64,000 nt of DNA from TMP-86 sp964247385 (lineage in GTDB: Bacteria > Pseudomonadota > Gammaproteobacteria > Steroidobacterales > Steroidobacteraceae): NCBI GenBank assembly GCA_964247385.1, contig CAXTUB010000011.1, positions 1 to 64,000 on the forward strand, read 5' to 3'. A program made the position numbers and the translations under genes. Position 1 is the first letter of the stretch, and each line of letters opens with the position of its first letter. Positions 34,725-43,029 of the stretch are shown piece by piece. The notes beneath the pieces were generated by a model. That model did not search any database, was not told where the DNA came from, and was given only the letters and a program-made list of their open reading frames with translations.

Positions 34725-35861
34725 TCATTCCCGATTTTCGATTGCTTGCAGCAACTCGCGTCCCTCCGATGACGCGAACCAGCGCGCATGCCCCAACAAA
34801 AATTTCTCATACGCAAGGCGGGTGTTGCCCTGCGAGTGAATGATGCCGTAAAAATATTCGATTTCCGACAGCGCAAAATCGACGTGTACGATGGGAAGCA
34901 TGGCTGCGAGGGCGCGCCGCTCGGCGGCGGAAACTCGGTCGATGCCGCCGTAGCCCTCGAGCAAGCTCAATGCCGCGTGCACATCGGCGCGCGCAGGCCG
35001 GCCTTCGTGAATCTCGAGCCAGGCAATGCAGTTGCGTTCGATGCCGGTCGCCAGATCGAACAGCGTACAGCTCCGATCGGACAAGCCAAAGTCCAGCGCG
35101 CTGGTGACGCGCGCATCCGCGGCTGCGCTCGACCAGAGCAGGTTAGAGGCATGCCAATCGTGATGTCCCCAGCAGGCCTGCGTTGCGAAATCCAGGGCGT
35201 GATAGGCCTCGTGCCAAGGCAGGAGGACCGTTGCGACCTCTCGGCGCCAGGGGCGTGCATGCAGTGCAGCGCGCAGCGCCGGGCGGCGCTCGAGCTCCGA
35301 CTCGATCGCGACCAACGGTTCCGGCGCATTCATGCTGCGGAAATTTGCAACGAGCACGTGCGCGCTGCGTGACGGCGCCTGAAATTCGCGCGAAGCTCGA
35401 TGAATCTCGGCCAGCGCGGCGCCCGCTGCGCGCGCGTGCCCTGCGCCGCGGAAGAACGTCCACGAATGTGCGTCCCGATACGCATCGATTCCCGCGCCCG
35501 GTGCGTAAATCTCATACACCCAGTCACCGCGCACGAACACGGTTTGGCCGGAGACATCGGCGATGAGCCGCGGCGCCAGTGCGGTGCGCGCGGCGAGATG
35601 CCGGATGAATGCATGTTCTTCCGCGAGTTGCATCGCACTGCGCACGTTCACATGATGCCGTTTGATGAACACGTCCCCATCGCGTGTCTTGACGCGGCTC
35701 GCGGCGGAATAGGGCCGGGGGCTCGTCCACAGCAACTCGAACGGCCCAGCCCTGTGGGCTTGCTCGCAAACCTCCGAAGCTTCCGGCAACGTGAGCGCGG
35801 GCCAGTCGGGCGCTACCCAGCCGCCGCGCGTGGAATGCACGTGCGGCGTGTGTTCACTCAC
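34725..35861 (-). CDS. APH/ChoK-fold kinase, predicted thiamine kinase-like salvage enzyme
   Basis: This 378-residue phosphotransferase has a Brenner motif H-x-D-x4-N as HHDWHASNLL, and the metal aspartate in LDFGLSDRSCTLFDLA. It resembles SrkA/YihE and choline/thiamine kinases. The GTG start at 35859-35861 overlaps the pnuT stop as GTGA, and both lie downstream of a TPP riboswitch. Phosphorylation of imported thiamine would trap it in the cell, so a thiamine kinase role is the best inference. Direct homology cannot separate it from SrkA-type stress kinases here. The open frame continues upstream antisense to nothing functional and is not part of the gene. Confidence 0.8.
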   Translation of the reverse strand: MSEHTPHVHSTRGGWVAPDWPALTLPEASEVCEQAHRAGPFELLWTSPRPYSAASRVKTRDGDVFIKRHHVNVRSAMQLAEEHAFIRHLAARTALAPRLIADVSGQTVFVRGDWVYEIYAPGAGIDAYRDAHSWTFFRGAGHARAAGAALAEIHRASREFQAPSRSAHVLVANFRSMNAPEPLVAIESELERRPALRAALHARPWRREVATVLLPWHEAYHALDFATQACWGHHDWHASNLLWSSAAADARVTSALDFGLSDRSCTLFDLATGIERNCIAWLEIHEGRPARADVHAALSLLEGYGGIDRVSAAERRALAAMLPIVHVDFALSEIEYFYGIIHSQGNTRLAYEKFLLGHARWFASSEGRELLQAIENRE

Positions 35862-36454
35862 GCAGGCGTTGCGCCGCGCATGGCCGCCGCGCTCGCCTGT
35901 TCGCGCAGGCCCAGTGTCCACAGCCTCCACCCCCAAAATGCGAGGCCGACGAACAGCGCATACAGAACGGCGGTGAGATAGAGCGCTTTCACGACGTAAA
36001 CCCCCACGTACGCGATGTCCACGACGATCCACATCCACCAGCTCTCCAGCTTGCGGCGCGCGGCCCATACGGTGGCGACGAGGCTCGCGGCGAGTAGTGC
36101 CGAATCGATCCACGGCAACGCGGCATCGGTGAATCGCGCGAGCAGCGTGCCGAACAGCGCGACGGACACCACTCCCGCAATGATTCCCACAAGCACTTCA
36201 CCCGTCGTAATGCGGCCGATGCGCACGATGCCGCGCGCATCGCGTGCTCGAGCCCACTGCACCCAGCCGTACGCGAGCGTCAGGGCGAAAATGATTTGCA
36301 GCAACGCATCCGCATACAGACGCACCTCGAAAAAAACGATGGCATAAAGCGCAACGGAGGCCATGGAAAAAGGAAAGTTCCACACGCTGCGTCGCGCGGT
36401 GAGCCACACGCCAACGATGGAGACAGTGAATGCAATGATTTCCAAAGGCGACAT
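35858..36454 (-). CDS. pnuT: PnuC-family vitamin transporter, predicted thiamine permease PnuT
   Basis: PnuC-family proteins are small facilitators for vitamins, the cargo being trapped by phosphorylation. The 198 residues carry about seven helices with the family residues WNFPFSMASVALYAIVFFEVRLYADALLQ and the second repeat ESWWMWIVVDIAYVGVYVVK. Location directly downstream of a TPP-riboswitch-controlled receptor and coupled to a kinase gene assigns thiamine (PnuT) rather than nicotinamide riboside. The ATG at 36454 lies 24 bases after the receptor stop. Confidence 0.88.
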   Translation of the reverse strand: MSPLEIIAFTVSIVGVWLTARRSVWNFPFSMASVALYAIVFFEVRLYADALLQIIFALTLAYGWVQWARARDARGIVRIGRITTGEVLVGIIAGVVSVALFGTLLARFTDAALPWIDSALLAASLVATVWAARRKLESWWMWIVVDIAYVGVYVVKALYLTAVLYALFVGLAFWGWRLWTLGLREQASAAAMRGATPA

Positions 36455-36478
36455 GGAAAATCTGGGTAGCTTGGCCGG

Positions 36479-38617
36479 CTACCGCTCACCTTGCGCAGGA
36501 GTCGAACCGTAGGCAGCGTGAGGCGAGCCTGCGCCAAATCGAAACGTCACATCAATGCCCCAGGTTCGCGGCTCGCCGAGTTGCAGATACAGTTTGTTGG
36601 GAAAATCCGGCGGCTCGTTACCGAAATAAAATCCGCGCACGGCATAGCGCTTATCCAAAAGATTTCTGCCCCACAGCTGAACCGCCCAGCGCTCGCGCTC
36701 GAAGCCCGCTTTCGCGTGCATCAAACCATAGGCGTGGGAGCGTGTCGCATTCGGCGGCAGGCTGAAATAGTACGCACCCATGCCGGTGACATCGATGCGC
36801 GCGAACGCGCCGCGCGGATCACGGTAGGTCGCATTGACTGCCGCTTGCCAGCGCGGCGCATGCTCGAAGCTGCGATCGGGCAAGTCGACGCCGTTGTCCA
36901 TCAAACGGTGATAGCGCGTATGCAGTAGGCCCAAGCTCGCGCCCGCTTCCAGGGGATTCAGCACACGCCATACGGCCGAGCCTTCGAAGCCGTAGCTGCG
37001 CGCACCGCCCGCATTGGTCGTGAAGTAGACGAAGTCATTTGGATTGTTCTGATCGATCTGCTCGCTCGTCTTCAATTGCGGCGCGGCGTAGCGCGTGTAG
37101 AACACGTCGCTTTCGATGCGCGCGCGGTGCTCCAGCAATTCCGCCTTGTATCCGAGTTCAAAGCTCAATGCGGATTCCGGTCCGTAGGCCACTTGATCGG
37201 GGGGCAGGGCCTGGCTCAGATTGAAGCCGCTGGCCTTGTAGCCTCGCGACACGCTGAGATACGTGGTCGCATCGGCCGTCGGCTCGAATGACAGCGCGGC
37301 GTTGCCGCCCCATTGAGTGTCGAGGGGAAATTGATTCAATTGATTCGAGTCGTGATAACCCGAGGTGCGGCGCTCGCCGCGCACGCCGAGGCTCGCGTGC
37401 CAGCGAGATGCGAACTGTGAGCCCGCTTGTGCAAACAATGCGCCGCTGGATGCGCGATACCGGCTGGCAATGGCTTTCACTTCCGGCGCGTCCGGCGGCC
37501 CGTCGGCCGGATCGGCGAACAGCCCCACGCTCGTATCATCGAAACGCTCGCGCAACTCGAATGCATACGCACCCAACAGCCACGTGAGCCGCGGATTGGT
37601 GTCATTCGCGAAGCGCGCTTCGGCACTGTGGGTGCGGCGTCGCCGGTGTTGAATCTCCGTGTAGTCGTAGATGAACGGCGCCCAGAACGCAGGATTACCC
37701 CAGTCACCGTCGTATCCATAGCGAATCGTGCTGTCGGCAAAAGTTCCGATGAGCGTGAGCGTGCCCGCGGACCATCCCGAGTAGGCGAGCTTGGCTGCGG
37801 CGCCCGTCGAACGTTGATCATCCGCACTGGGATGATCCGATTGTGTGGTGCGCGAGTTGTCGATGGCGAAGGCGTCGTACCCTTCGTTGAGCTCGATGCG
37901 CAGCGCGGTGAGATCGATGCGCAGCGTATCGCTCGGCTCGTAGCGCCATTTGCCACGCAGCGTGAGCTCGCGTCTTGCGTCCGTGTTATCGCGATGCAAG
38001 TAGGCGTTGTCGTAAAAGCCATCGGAACGGAAGTACTGCGCCGCGATTCGAAACGCCGAATCGAGCGCAGCAACGGGCCCGGTCACCATGCCGCCCACGT
38101 GCCCCGTGGCATAGTCACCGCCGCCCAACTCAAAGAGCGCGCGAGGGCTCGCTTCCGGATCCGCGCTCTTGACGTAGATCAAGCCGCCGAGCGCATTGGC
38201 GCCGTAGCGCGTACCCTGCGGGCCGCGCAGCACCTCGATGTGATCCAGGTCGAAGAGCGTCGCCACTCCCCCGATTCCGCTGAAGTCGATGTCGTCGAGC
38301 AAGAATCCCACCGATGGGTTTGGCGCGCCTTGGTAGCCCTCAAGGTCGCCCACGCCGCGAATCTGAAAGTAGCGCGGTCGCGCGGTGTCGCCTGCCCAAT
38401 TGAGATTGGGCACGAGGCCGAGCACATCCTGGAACGCTTGCTGGCCGGCGCCGCGCAGGGTTTGGGTATCGAGCACCGAAATACTCGCAGGCACCCCGAG
38501 TGCGGGGCTCGACACGAAGGTGCCCGTGACGACGATGGGCTCGAGCTCATCGGCGCGCGCGCGCGCTGCCATGATGAGCAAGGAAATCAAAACGCAAACG
38601 AATCGTACAGTGTGCAT
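36479..38617 (-). CDS. TonB-dependent receptor, predicted outer-membrane thiamine receptor
   Basis: This 712-residue outer-membrane receptor has a signal peptide (FVCVLISLLIMAARARA) and a TonB-box-like ELEPIVVTGTF. The plug contains IRGVGDLEGYQGAPNPSVGF and LRGPQGTRYGANALGGLI, and the barrel ends near RTWGIDVTFRFG. The ATG (38615-38617) lies five bases after GGGAG, which is itself the 3' strand of a TPP riboswitch P1 helix, so its translation should be shut off by thiamine pyrophosphate. That makes thiamine or a thiamine derivative the probable ligand (an Omr1-type receptor). The terminal residues after the last barrel strand (GAGSPHAAYGSTPAQGER) form an unusual tail. Confidence 0.9.
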   Translation of the reverse strand: MHTVRFVCVLISLLIMAARARADELEPIVVTGTFVSSPALGVPASISVLDTQTLRGAGQQAFQDVLGLVPNLNWAGDTARPRYFQIRGVGDLEGYQGAPNPSVGFLLDDIDFSGIGGVATLFDLDHIEVLRGPQGTRYGANALGGLIYVKSADPEASPRALFELGGGDYATGHVGGMVTGPVAALDSAFRIAAQYFRSDGFYDNAYLHRDNTDARRELTLRGKWRYEPSDTLRIDLTALRIELNEGYDAFAIDNSRTTQSDHPSADDQRSTGAAAKLAYSGWSAGTLTLIGTFADSTIRYGYDGDWGNPAFWAPFIYDYTEIQHRRRRTHSAEARFANDTNPRLTWLLGAYAFELRERFDDTSVGLFADPADGPPDAPEVKAIASRYRASSGALFAQAGSQFASRWHASLGVRGERRTSGYHDSNQLNQFPLDTQWGGNAALSFEPTADATTYLSVSRGYKASGFNLSQALPPDQVAYGPESALSFELGYKAELLEHRARIESDVFYTRYAAPQLKTSEQIDQNNPNDFVYFTTNAGGARSYGFEGSAVWRVLNPLEAGASLGLLHTRYHRLMDNGVDLPDRSFEHAPRWQAAVNATYRDPRGAFARIDVTGMGAYYFSLPPNATRSHAYGLMHAKAGFERERWAVQLWGRNLLDKRYAVRGFYFGNEPPDFPNKLYLQLGEPRTWGIDVTFRFGAGSPHAAYGSTPAQGER

Positions 38618-38622
38618 ACCTG

Positions 38623-38712
38623 CTCCCTACGCCGGCATGATCCGGATCAGGTTCAACGGGTTCATCCAACACGGATGTCTCAGGCCTCGCGGCCACCCCA
38701 AGGTGTAAGGAG
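38623..38712 (-). promoter_or_regulatory. TPP riboswitch (THI element)
   Basis: Read on the minus strand, the element has all THI-box parts: the 5' CUCCUUAC, the GGGGUGGCC segment, the CUGAGA core (38673-38678), GAACCUGAUCCGGAUCAUGCC and the 3' GUAGGGAG. CUCCUUAC (38705-38712) pairs with GUAGGGAG (38623-38630) as an eight-base P1. The GGGAG of that strand is the Shine-Dalgarno sequence of the receptor gene, five bases before its ATG. Ligand binding would stabilise P1 and hide the ribosome site directly, without a separate anti-sequestor. Confidence 0.96.
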
Positions 38713-38799
38713 ATATCTTAGGACATCCGCGCGGCGTGAGCCACTGCCGCGTGAGCGAAAGCGTTCCCTACTTGCGCGGCGGCGCGCCGGCATAGCACT

Positions 38800-39010
38800 A
38801 TAGGTGCGTTGATTGTCGATGTTCGCGCCGGTGCCGGGATCACAGTGAGCGCTTTTTGCGCAATTCTGCGGCTATCCTTGTAACTGTAAGCGGTGAGTGC
38901 GATGCATATGCGGTCTACGAGACCGCAGTCACTGGAGTGTCAATTCCGGGAAGGCTTGCAGCGCACGGCGATCCGTAAGCCAGGAGACCGACCGGAGCGA
39001 GTCGCTCTTG
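38800..39010 (+). promoter_or_regulatory. Cobalamin (B12) riboswitch
   Basis: On the plus strand the conserved blocks appear in order: AGGTGC near 38803; GGGATCACAGTG (38837 region); GCGGCTATCC; the B12-box core GTAACTGTAAGCGG (38880-38893); TCACTGG (38929-38935); CCGGGAAGGC (38946-38955); and GTAAGCCAGGAGACCGACC (38975-38993). The 5' and 3' limits are approximate because the closing helix is not certain. Bases 39011-39181 lie between the aptamer and the btuB start and must hold the expression platform; I could not define a single terminator or sequestor in them. Confidence 0.92.
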
Positions 39011-39181
39011 CCTTGAGCCCAAGGGCTGGCCGAGGCACGGTAGTCCGTCTGAGCGACGAAAGCGGCGCAGGGCCGCAAAGGAGTCGCGCAGGCAGTGACG
39101 GTGTCCACTCGCCCGCTCATTCCACCGCGCATTGGCGGTGCCCTCGCCTCATTCCGCTCGTGCACCTTGAGGCTATCGAAC

Positions 39182-41143
39182 ATGAAGTCATTTGTCTCTG
39201 CGCCCGCGATTCTCGCGAAGGCGCACATTGCCTTGCTTTCGGCCGGACTTGCGCTCGCGGCGCCAGCAGTGCGCGCCGATGAAATCTCCGGTGATGAAAA
39301 ACTCGGACCCATCGTGGTCACGGCTACGCGCGCTGATGAGGGGGTGCCGGCCAATCTCATCGGGGCGTCCATTACCGTGCTTGACGCACCGGCCATTGAA
39401 GAGCGGCAAACCCGCGTGTTGTCGGATGTGCTGCGCGATGTGCCGGGCGTTGCGGTGAATCGCACGGGCGCCATTGGCGGCTTCACGCAAGTTCGCGTGC
39501 GCGGCACCGAAGCGAATCACGTGCTCGTGTTGATCGACGGCATCGAAGCGTCCGATCCGTTTTTCGGCGAGTACGATTTCGGCACGCTGCTCGCGGATGA
39601 ATCGGTGAAAGTCGAAGTGCTGCGCGGCCAACAAAGCGCGCTCTACGGCTCGGACGCGATCGGCGGAGTCATTCAATACATCACGCTGAGCGGCGCCGAG
39701 GCGCCCGGGTTGCGGCTGCGAGGCGAGGGCGGATCGTTCGGCACCGGCAGCGCTTCGGCACGGTTCGCCGGCGTGCAAGGCGATTGGGATTACGCGTTGT
39801 CCAGCACATATTTGCATACGGATGGCCGGCCCACCGCGGTGGGGGGTGAGCGCGACATCGGCTCCAACAACGCCGACGTGTCGGCGAAGACCACCTGGTC
39901 TCCCGTCGACAATGTGCGTGTGCATGCGGTCGGGCGCTATAGCCATACGCGCGCAGACTTGAACGAAAGCGATAGCGACGCCGACAGTCCCAGGTATGGA
40001 TTGCCCACCGATACACCGGGCGATCATTTCAAGAACGATGCGTTCTACGGACTCTTGAGCGGCGAGCTTGCGCTGCTGGATGATCATTGGCACAACACGC
40101 TGTCGACTCAGTTGGCGGACACGCGCCGCAGCGGCTATTCCTTCGATGAGCGTACCAATGGCGATCAAGGCCAGCGCTACAAGTCATCTTTCGTGAGCAC
40201 GCTGCGCATCGGGGATGATGCCGTGAAGCAGCACGTGACCGCGGCGGCCGATGTCGAGCGCGAGAAGTATCGCAATCTCAGCGGCACCTTCGGCGGGTTC
40301 ACCAATGGCCGGCACAACGATAACGTGGGCTACGTGGGCGAGTATGGCTTGCTGTTGAACGATGCGTGGTCTTTCAGTGGGTCGTTCCGCCACGATCGCA
40401 ATGACTTGTTCGCAGGCGCCAACACTTATCGGGTGCAAGCGAACTGGTTGAGCGCTCAAGGCTTACGGCTGCACGCCGCCACCGGCTCCGGCATCAAGAA
40501 CCCCGGTTTCTACGAGCTGTATGGATACTTCGATGGTCTGTACATCGGCAATCCCGATCTCAAGCCCGAAAAATCCAGGGGCTGGGAAGCGGGCGTGGAT
40601 CAGACTTGGGGTGCATCGACGCTGGGCGCCACGTTTTTTCACAACCGATTGCACAATGAGATTGTGACGATTTATCCGCTCCCGGACTTCGTGGCGACAT
40701 CCGTCAATCAAGCGTCCGATACCCATCAACAGGGAGTCGAGACCTACCTGAGCTCGCGCGTGGGCACGCAGTGGCGGCTCGACGCTGCGTATACGTATTT
40801 GCATGCGGAGACGGATGGCGCAGTGGCGGTGCGCCGCCCGAAGCATATTGCAAGCCTCAACGCAACGTTCCGCACTCCGGATTCGCGCACGCAGGCTACA
40901 CTCACCGTGCGATATAACGGGCGCCAACAAGATAGCGTTTATATCGTTCCTGGTTCATCTACGCCGACGATCGTGACTTTGGGCTCCTACGCGCTCGTGA
41001 ATTTGAACGCGCAATATGAGCTCATGGAACATTGGTCTTTGCTCGGGCGCGTCGAGAATCTCGGCGGCAAGCGCTACCAAGAGCAATTTGGCTACGCGAC
41101 CACCGGGCGCGGATTCTTTGCCGGTGTGCGCGCGAGTTTCTAG
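39182..41143 (+). CDS. btuB: TonB-dependent vitamin B12 receptor BtuB
   Basis: BtuB imports cobalamins across the outer membrane with energy from TonB. The 653-residue protein has a signal peptide (LALAAPAVRA) and a TonB box LGPIVVTATR. The plug blocks RVRGTEANHVLVLIDGIEASDPFFGEYDFGTL and EVLRGQQSALYGSDAIGGVIQ are very BtuB-like, and a short barrel ends GFFAGVRASF with the C-terminal Phe. A cobalamin riboswitch lies upstream and btuF, btuC and btuD follow, leaving little doubt about the ligand. Confidence 0.96.
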   Translation: MKSFVSAPAILAKAHIALLSAGLALAAPAVRADEISGDEKLGPIVVTATRADEGVPANLIGASITVLDAPAIEERQTRVLSDVLRDVPGVAVNRTGAIGGFTQVRVRGTEANHVLVLIDGIEASDPFFGEYDFGTLLADESVKVEVLRGQQSALYGSDAIGGVIQYITLSGAEAPGLRLRGEGGSFGTGSASARFAGVQGDWDYALSSTYLHTDGRPTAVGGERDIGSNNADVSAKTTWSPVDNVRVHAVGRYSHTRADLNESDSDADSPRYGLPTDTPGDHFKNDAFYGLLSGELALLDDHWHNTLSTQLADTRRSGYSFDERTNGDQGQRYKSSFVSTLRIGDDAVKQHVTAAADVEREKYRNLSGTFGGFTNGRHNDNVGYVGEYGLLLNDAWSFSGSFRHDRNDLFAGANTYRVQANWLSAQGLRLHAATGSGIKNPGFYELYGYFDGLYIGNPDLKPEKSRGWEAGVDQTWGASTLGATFFHNRLHNEIVTIYPLPDFVATSVNQASDTHQQGVETYLSSRVGTQWRLDAAYTYLHAETDGAVAVRRPKHIASLNATFRTPDSRTQATLTVRYNGRQQDSVYIVPGSSTPTIVTLGSYALVNLNAQYELMEHWSLLGRVENLGGKRYQEQFGYATTGRGFFAGVRASF

Positions 41144-41149
41144 CAGGCC

Positions 41150-42046
41150 GTGCGCGAGAAATCACTGGTGCGCATCGAGCGGCCGTCGCGCATCGCCGGG
41201 GCAGGAGCCGCGCTGCTCCTCCTCGCAAGCATGACGGCTCGCGCAGCCGCGCCGCATCCCCATCCTGCGCAGCGCGTCATGTCGTTGAATCTGTGCGCCG
41301 ACCAGTGGGTGCTTGCACTGCTGCCGCTCGAGCGCATCACGTCGGTCACGTGGCTTGCGCGAGATGCCGAAGAGTCCTTCCTTGCGGTCCGAGCACGGCA
41401 GGTGCCAGCGAATTACGGTTCGGCCGAGGAAGTGCTGCGCGATCATCCGGATCTCATCATCACCGGTGAATACACCATGCCGGCGACGCGCTCGGCCTTG
41501 CAGCGCATGGGATATCCACTGCTCGAGTTGAAGAATGCGGATGACTTCGAGGACATTCGCGCGCGCGCGCGCGAGGTGGGCGAGGCGGTGGGTGCGCGTG
41601 CGCAAGCCGAGCACATGATTGCGGAAATGGACGCGATACTCGATGGCTTGTCGCATCGGCCGAAGAGCAGTCATCCGCGCGTCGTGTTCTGGGACGGTAG
41701 CGGCGCCGCACCCGGCCGCGGCACGCTCTACGATGCCATCATCTCGGCTGCGGGCGCGCACAACATCGCAGCGGAAAATACGGGGTTCGCAAGTCTCGAT
41801 GTCGAAGGCTTGCTCGCGCGTGCGCCGGAGGTGCTGCTGCAAGGCGATGTCGCCTTGTCGAAGCCCAGCCGCCGCAATGACATTGCGCAGAGCCCTCTCA
41901 TTCGCGAGCGTTGGGGCGGACGCCGCGTTGCCATCAATCCGTCGCTGTATCTTTGCGGCACGCCATTCTCGGCTCGCGCGGCGCGAGATCTGCGCGCGGA
42001 TCTGGATCGCTTTACGGCCACATCTCACCGGCATCCCGGGCCGTGA
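41150..42046 (+). CDS. btuF: Cobalamin ABC transporter periplasmic binding protein
   Basis: BtuF carries cobalamin from BtuB to the inner-membrane transporter. The 298 residues show a signal segment (GAGAALLLLASMTARAAA) and the class III binding protein fold of two lobes: RVMSLNLCADQWVLALLP in the N-lobe, then EEVLRDHPDLIITGEYT, and DVEGLLARAPEVLLQGDV in the C-lobe. GTG 41150 is seven bases after the btuB stop, and its stop overlaps the btuC start as GTGA. A (CG)8 run at 41558-41573 encodes an Arg-Ala repeat. Confidence 0.93.
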   Translation: MREKSLVRIERPSRIAGAGAALLLLASMTARAAAPHPHPAQRVMSLNLCADQWVLALLPLERITSVTWLARDAEESFLAVRARQVPANYGSAEEVLRDHPDLIITGEYTMPATRSALQRMGYPLLELKNADDFEDIRARAREVGEAVGARAQAEHMIAEMDAILDGLSHRPKSSHPRVVFWDGSGAAPGRGTLYDAIISAAGAHNIAAENTGFASLDVEGLLARAPEVLLQGDVALSKPSRRNDIAQSPLIRERWGGRRVAINPSLYLCGTPFSARAARDLRADLDRFTATSHRHPGP

Positions 42047-43029
42047 GCGCGAAGCTTGCGTACGCGTTGATCGTGCTGGCGCTCGGCGGCGTGATCGTTG
42101 CCTCGCTGTGCGTGGGCAAGGTGTGGCTGACGCCCGCGCAGGTGCTCGCCTCGATCGTCGACCCGCGCGTCGATTTGCAGCGCGTGATCGTGGTCGAGCT
42201 GCGCTTGCCGCGCGTGATTCTCGCGCTGCTCATTGGTGCAGTGCTCGGTCTGTCCGGCGCGGTGCTGCAAGGGTTGTTGCGCAATCCGCTCGCCGAGCCG
42301 GGGTTGCTCGGCATTTCATCCGCCGCATCGCTGGGCGCCGTGATCGCGATCTATTATGGCCTTGCTGCGCTTGCCCCATTGGCGGCGCCCGCGCTGGGCC
42401 TGCTCGGCGCGCTCTTGGCGGCGGCAATGTCTCTGTACCTTGCACGCACCGGCGGCACCCTGGCGCTCATCCTCGCCGGCGCGGCCACCTCGAGCATCGC
42501 CGCGGCAGGCGTGAGCCTCGCTTTGAATTTGGCGCCCAATCCTTACGCCGCTTACGAGATCATGACTTGGCTCCTGGGCTCGCTCACCGATCGCAACTGG
42601 ACGCATGTGGGATTGGCGGCACCGTTGATCGCGTTGAGTTTCGGCCTGCTGTTTTCTTGCGCGCGCGCGCTCGATGCGCTCGCGCTTGGCGAGGCGCAAG
42701 CCGAGAGTCTCGGTGCGAGCGTCGCGCGCACACGTTTTCTCGCACTCGCGGGCACTGCCATGGGCGTGGGCGCGGCGACGGCTGTGGCGGGCGCCGTGAG
42801 TTTCGTGGGCCTCATCGCGCCGCACCTTGCGCGGCCTCTTGCGCAGTACACGCCGAGCCGGGTCTTGCTGCCCGCGGCCCTCATCGGCAGTCTCATCGTC
42901 GCCGCCGCCGATCTAGCGACGCGTCTGATCGCGGTGGCGCCCGAGATCAAGCTCGGCGTGTTCATCAGCTTGATCGGCGCGCCGTTTCTCTTGTGGCTCA
43001 TCGTGCGCATGCGCGGTGTGCTCGCCTGA
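42043..43029 (+). CDS. btuC: Cobalamin ABC transporter permease (FecCD family)
   Basis: BtuC is the membrane channel of the B12 importer. The 328 residues contain about ten helices and the FecCD signatures LRLPRVILALLIGAVLGLSGAVLQGLLRNPLAEPGLLG and GAVSFVGLIAPHLAR with the coupling-helix region. The GTG at 42043 overlaps the btuF stop. The open frame extends upstream inside btuF in another frame and is not part of the protein. It overlaps btuD by 14 bases. Confidence 0.94.
   Translation: MSAKLAYALIVLALGGVIVASLCVGKVWLTPAQVLASIVDPRVDLQRVIVVELRLPRVILALLIGAVLGLSGAVLQGLLRNPLAEPGLLGISSAASLGAVIAIYYGLAALAPLAAPALGLLGALLAAAMSLYLARTGGTLALILAGAATSSIAAAGVSLALNLAPNPYAAYEIMTWLLGSLTDRNWTHVGLAAPLIALSFGLLFSCARALDALALGEAQAESLGASVARTRFLALAGTAMGVGAATAVAGAVSFVGLIAPHLARPLAQYTPSRVLLPAALIGSLIVAAADLATRLIAVAPEIKLGVFISLIGAPFLLWLIVRMRGVLA

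Noticed and set aside
38713..38799. TAAGAT and TATAGG as -10 boxes for the two riboswitch transcripts
   Set aside because: TAAGAT lies so close to the TPP aptamer that transcription would begin inside P1. For TATAGG I found no -35 hexamer at 16-18 bases, so neither is reported as a promoter.
37427..38803. Plus-strand open frame of 458 codons opposite the thiamine receptor
   Set aside because: It crosses the TPP riboswitch and is antisense to conserved receptor plug motifs.
41558..41573. (CG)8 run as a possible slippage-based switch
   Set aside because: It codes a plausible Arg-Ala stretch inside intact btuF in a GC-rich genome. Alternation of purine and pyrimidine could form Z-DNA, but nothing else supports function.
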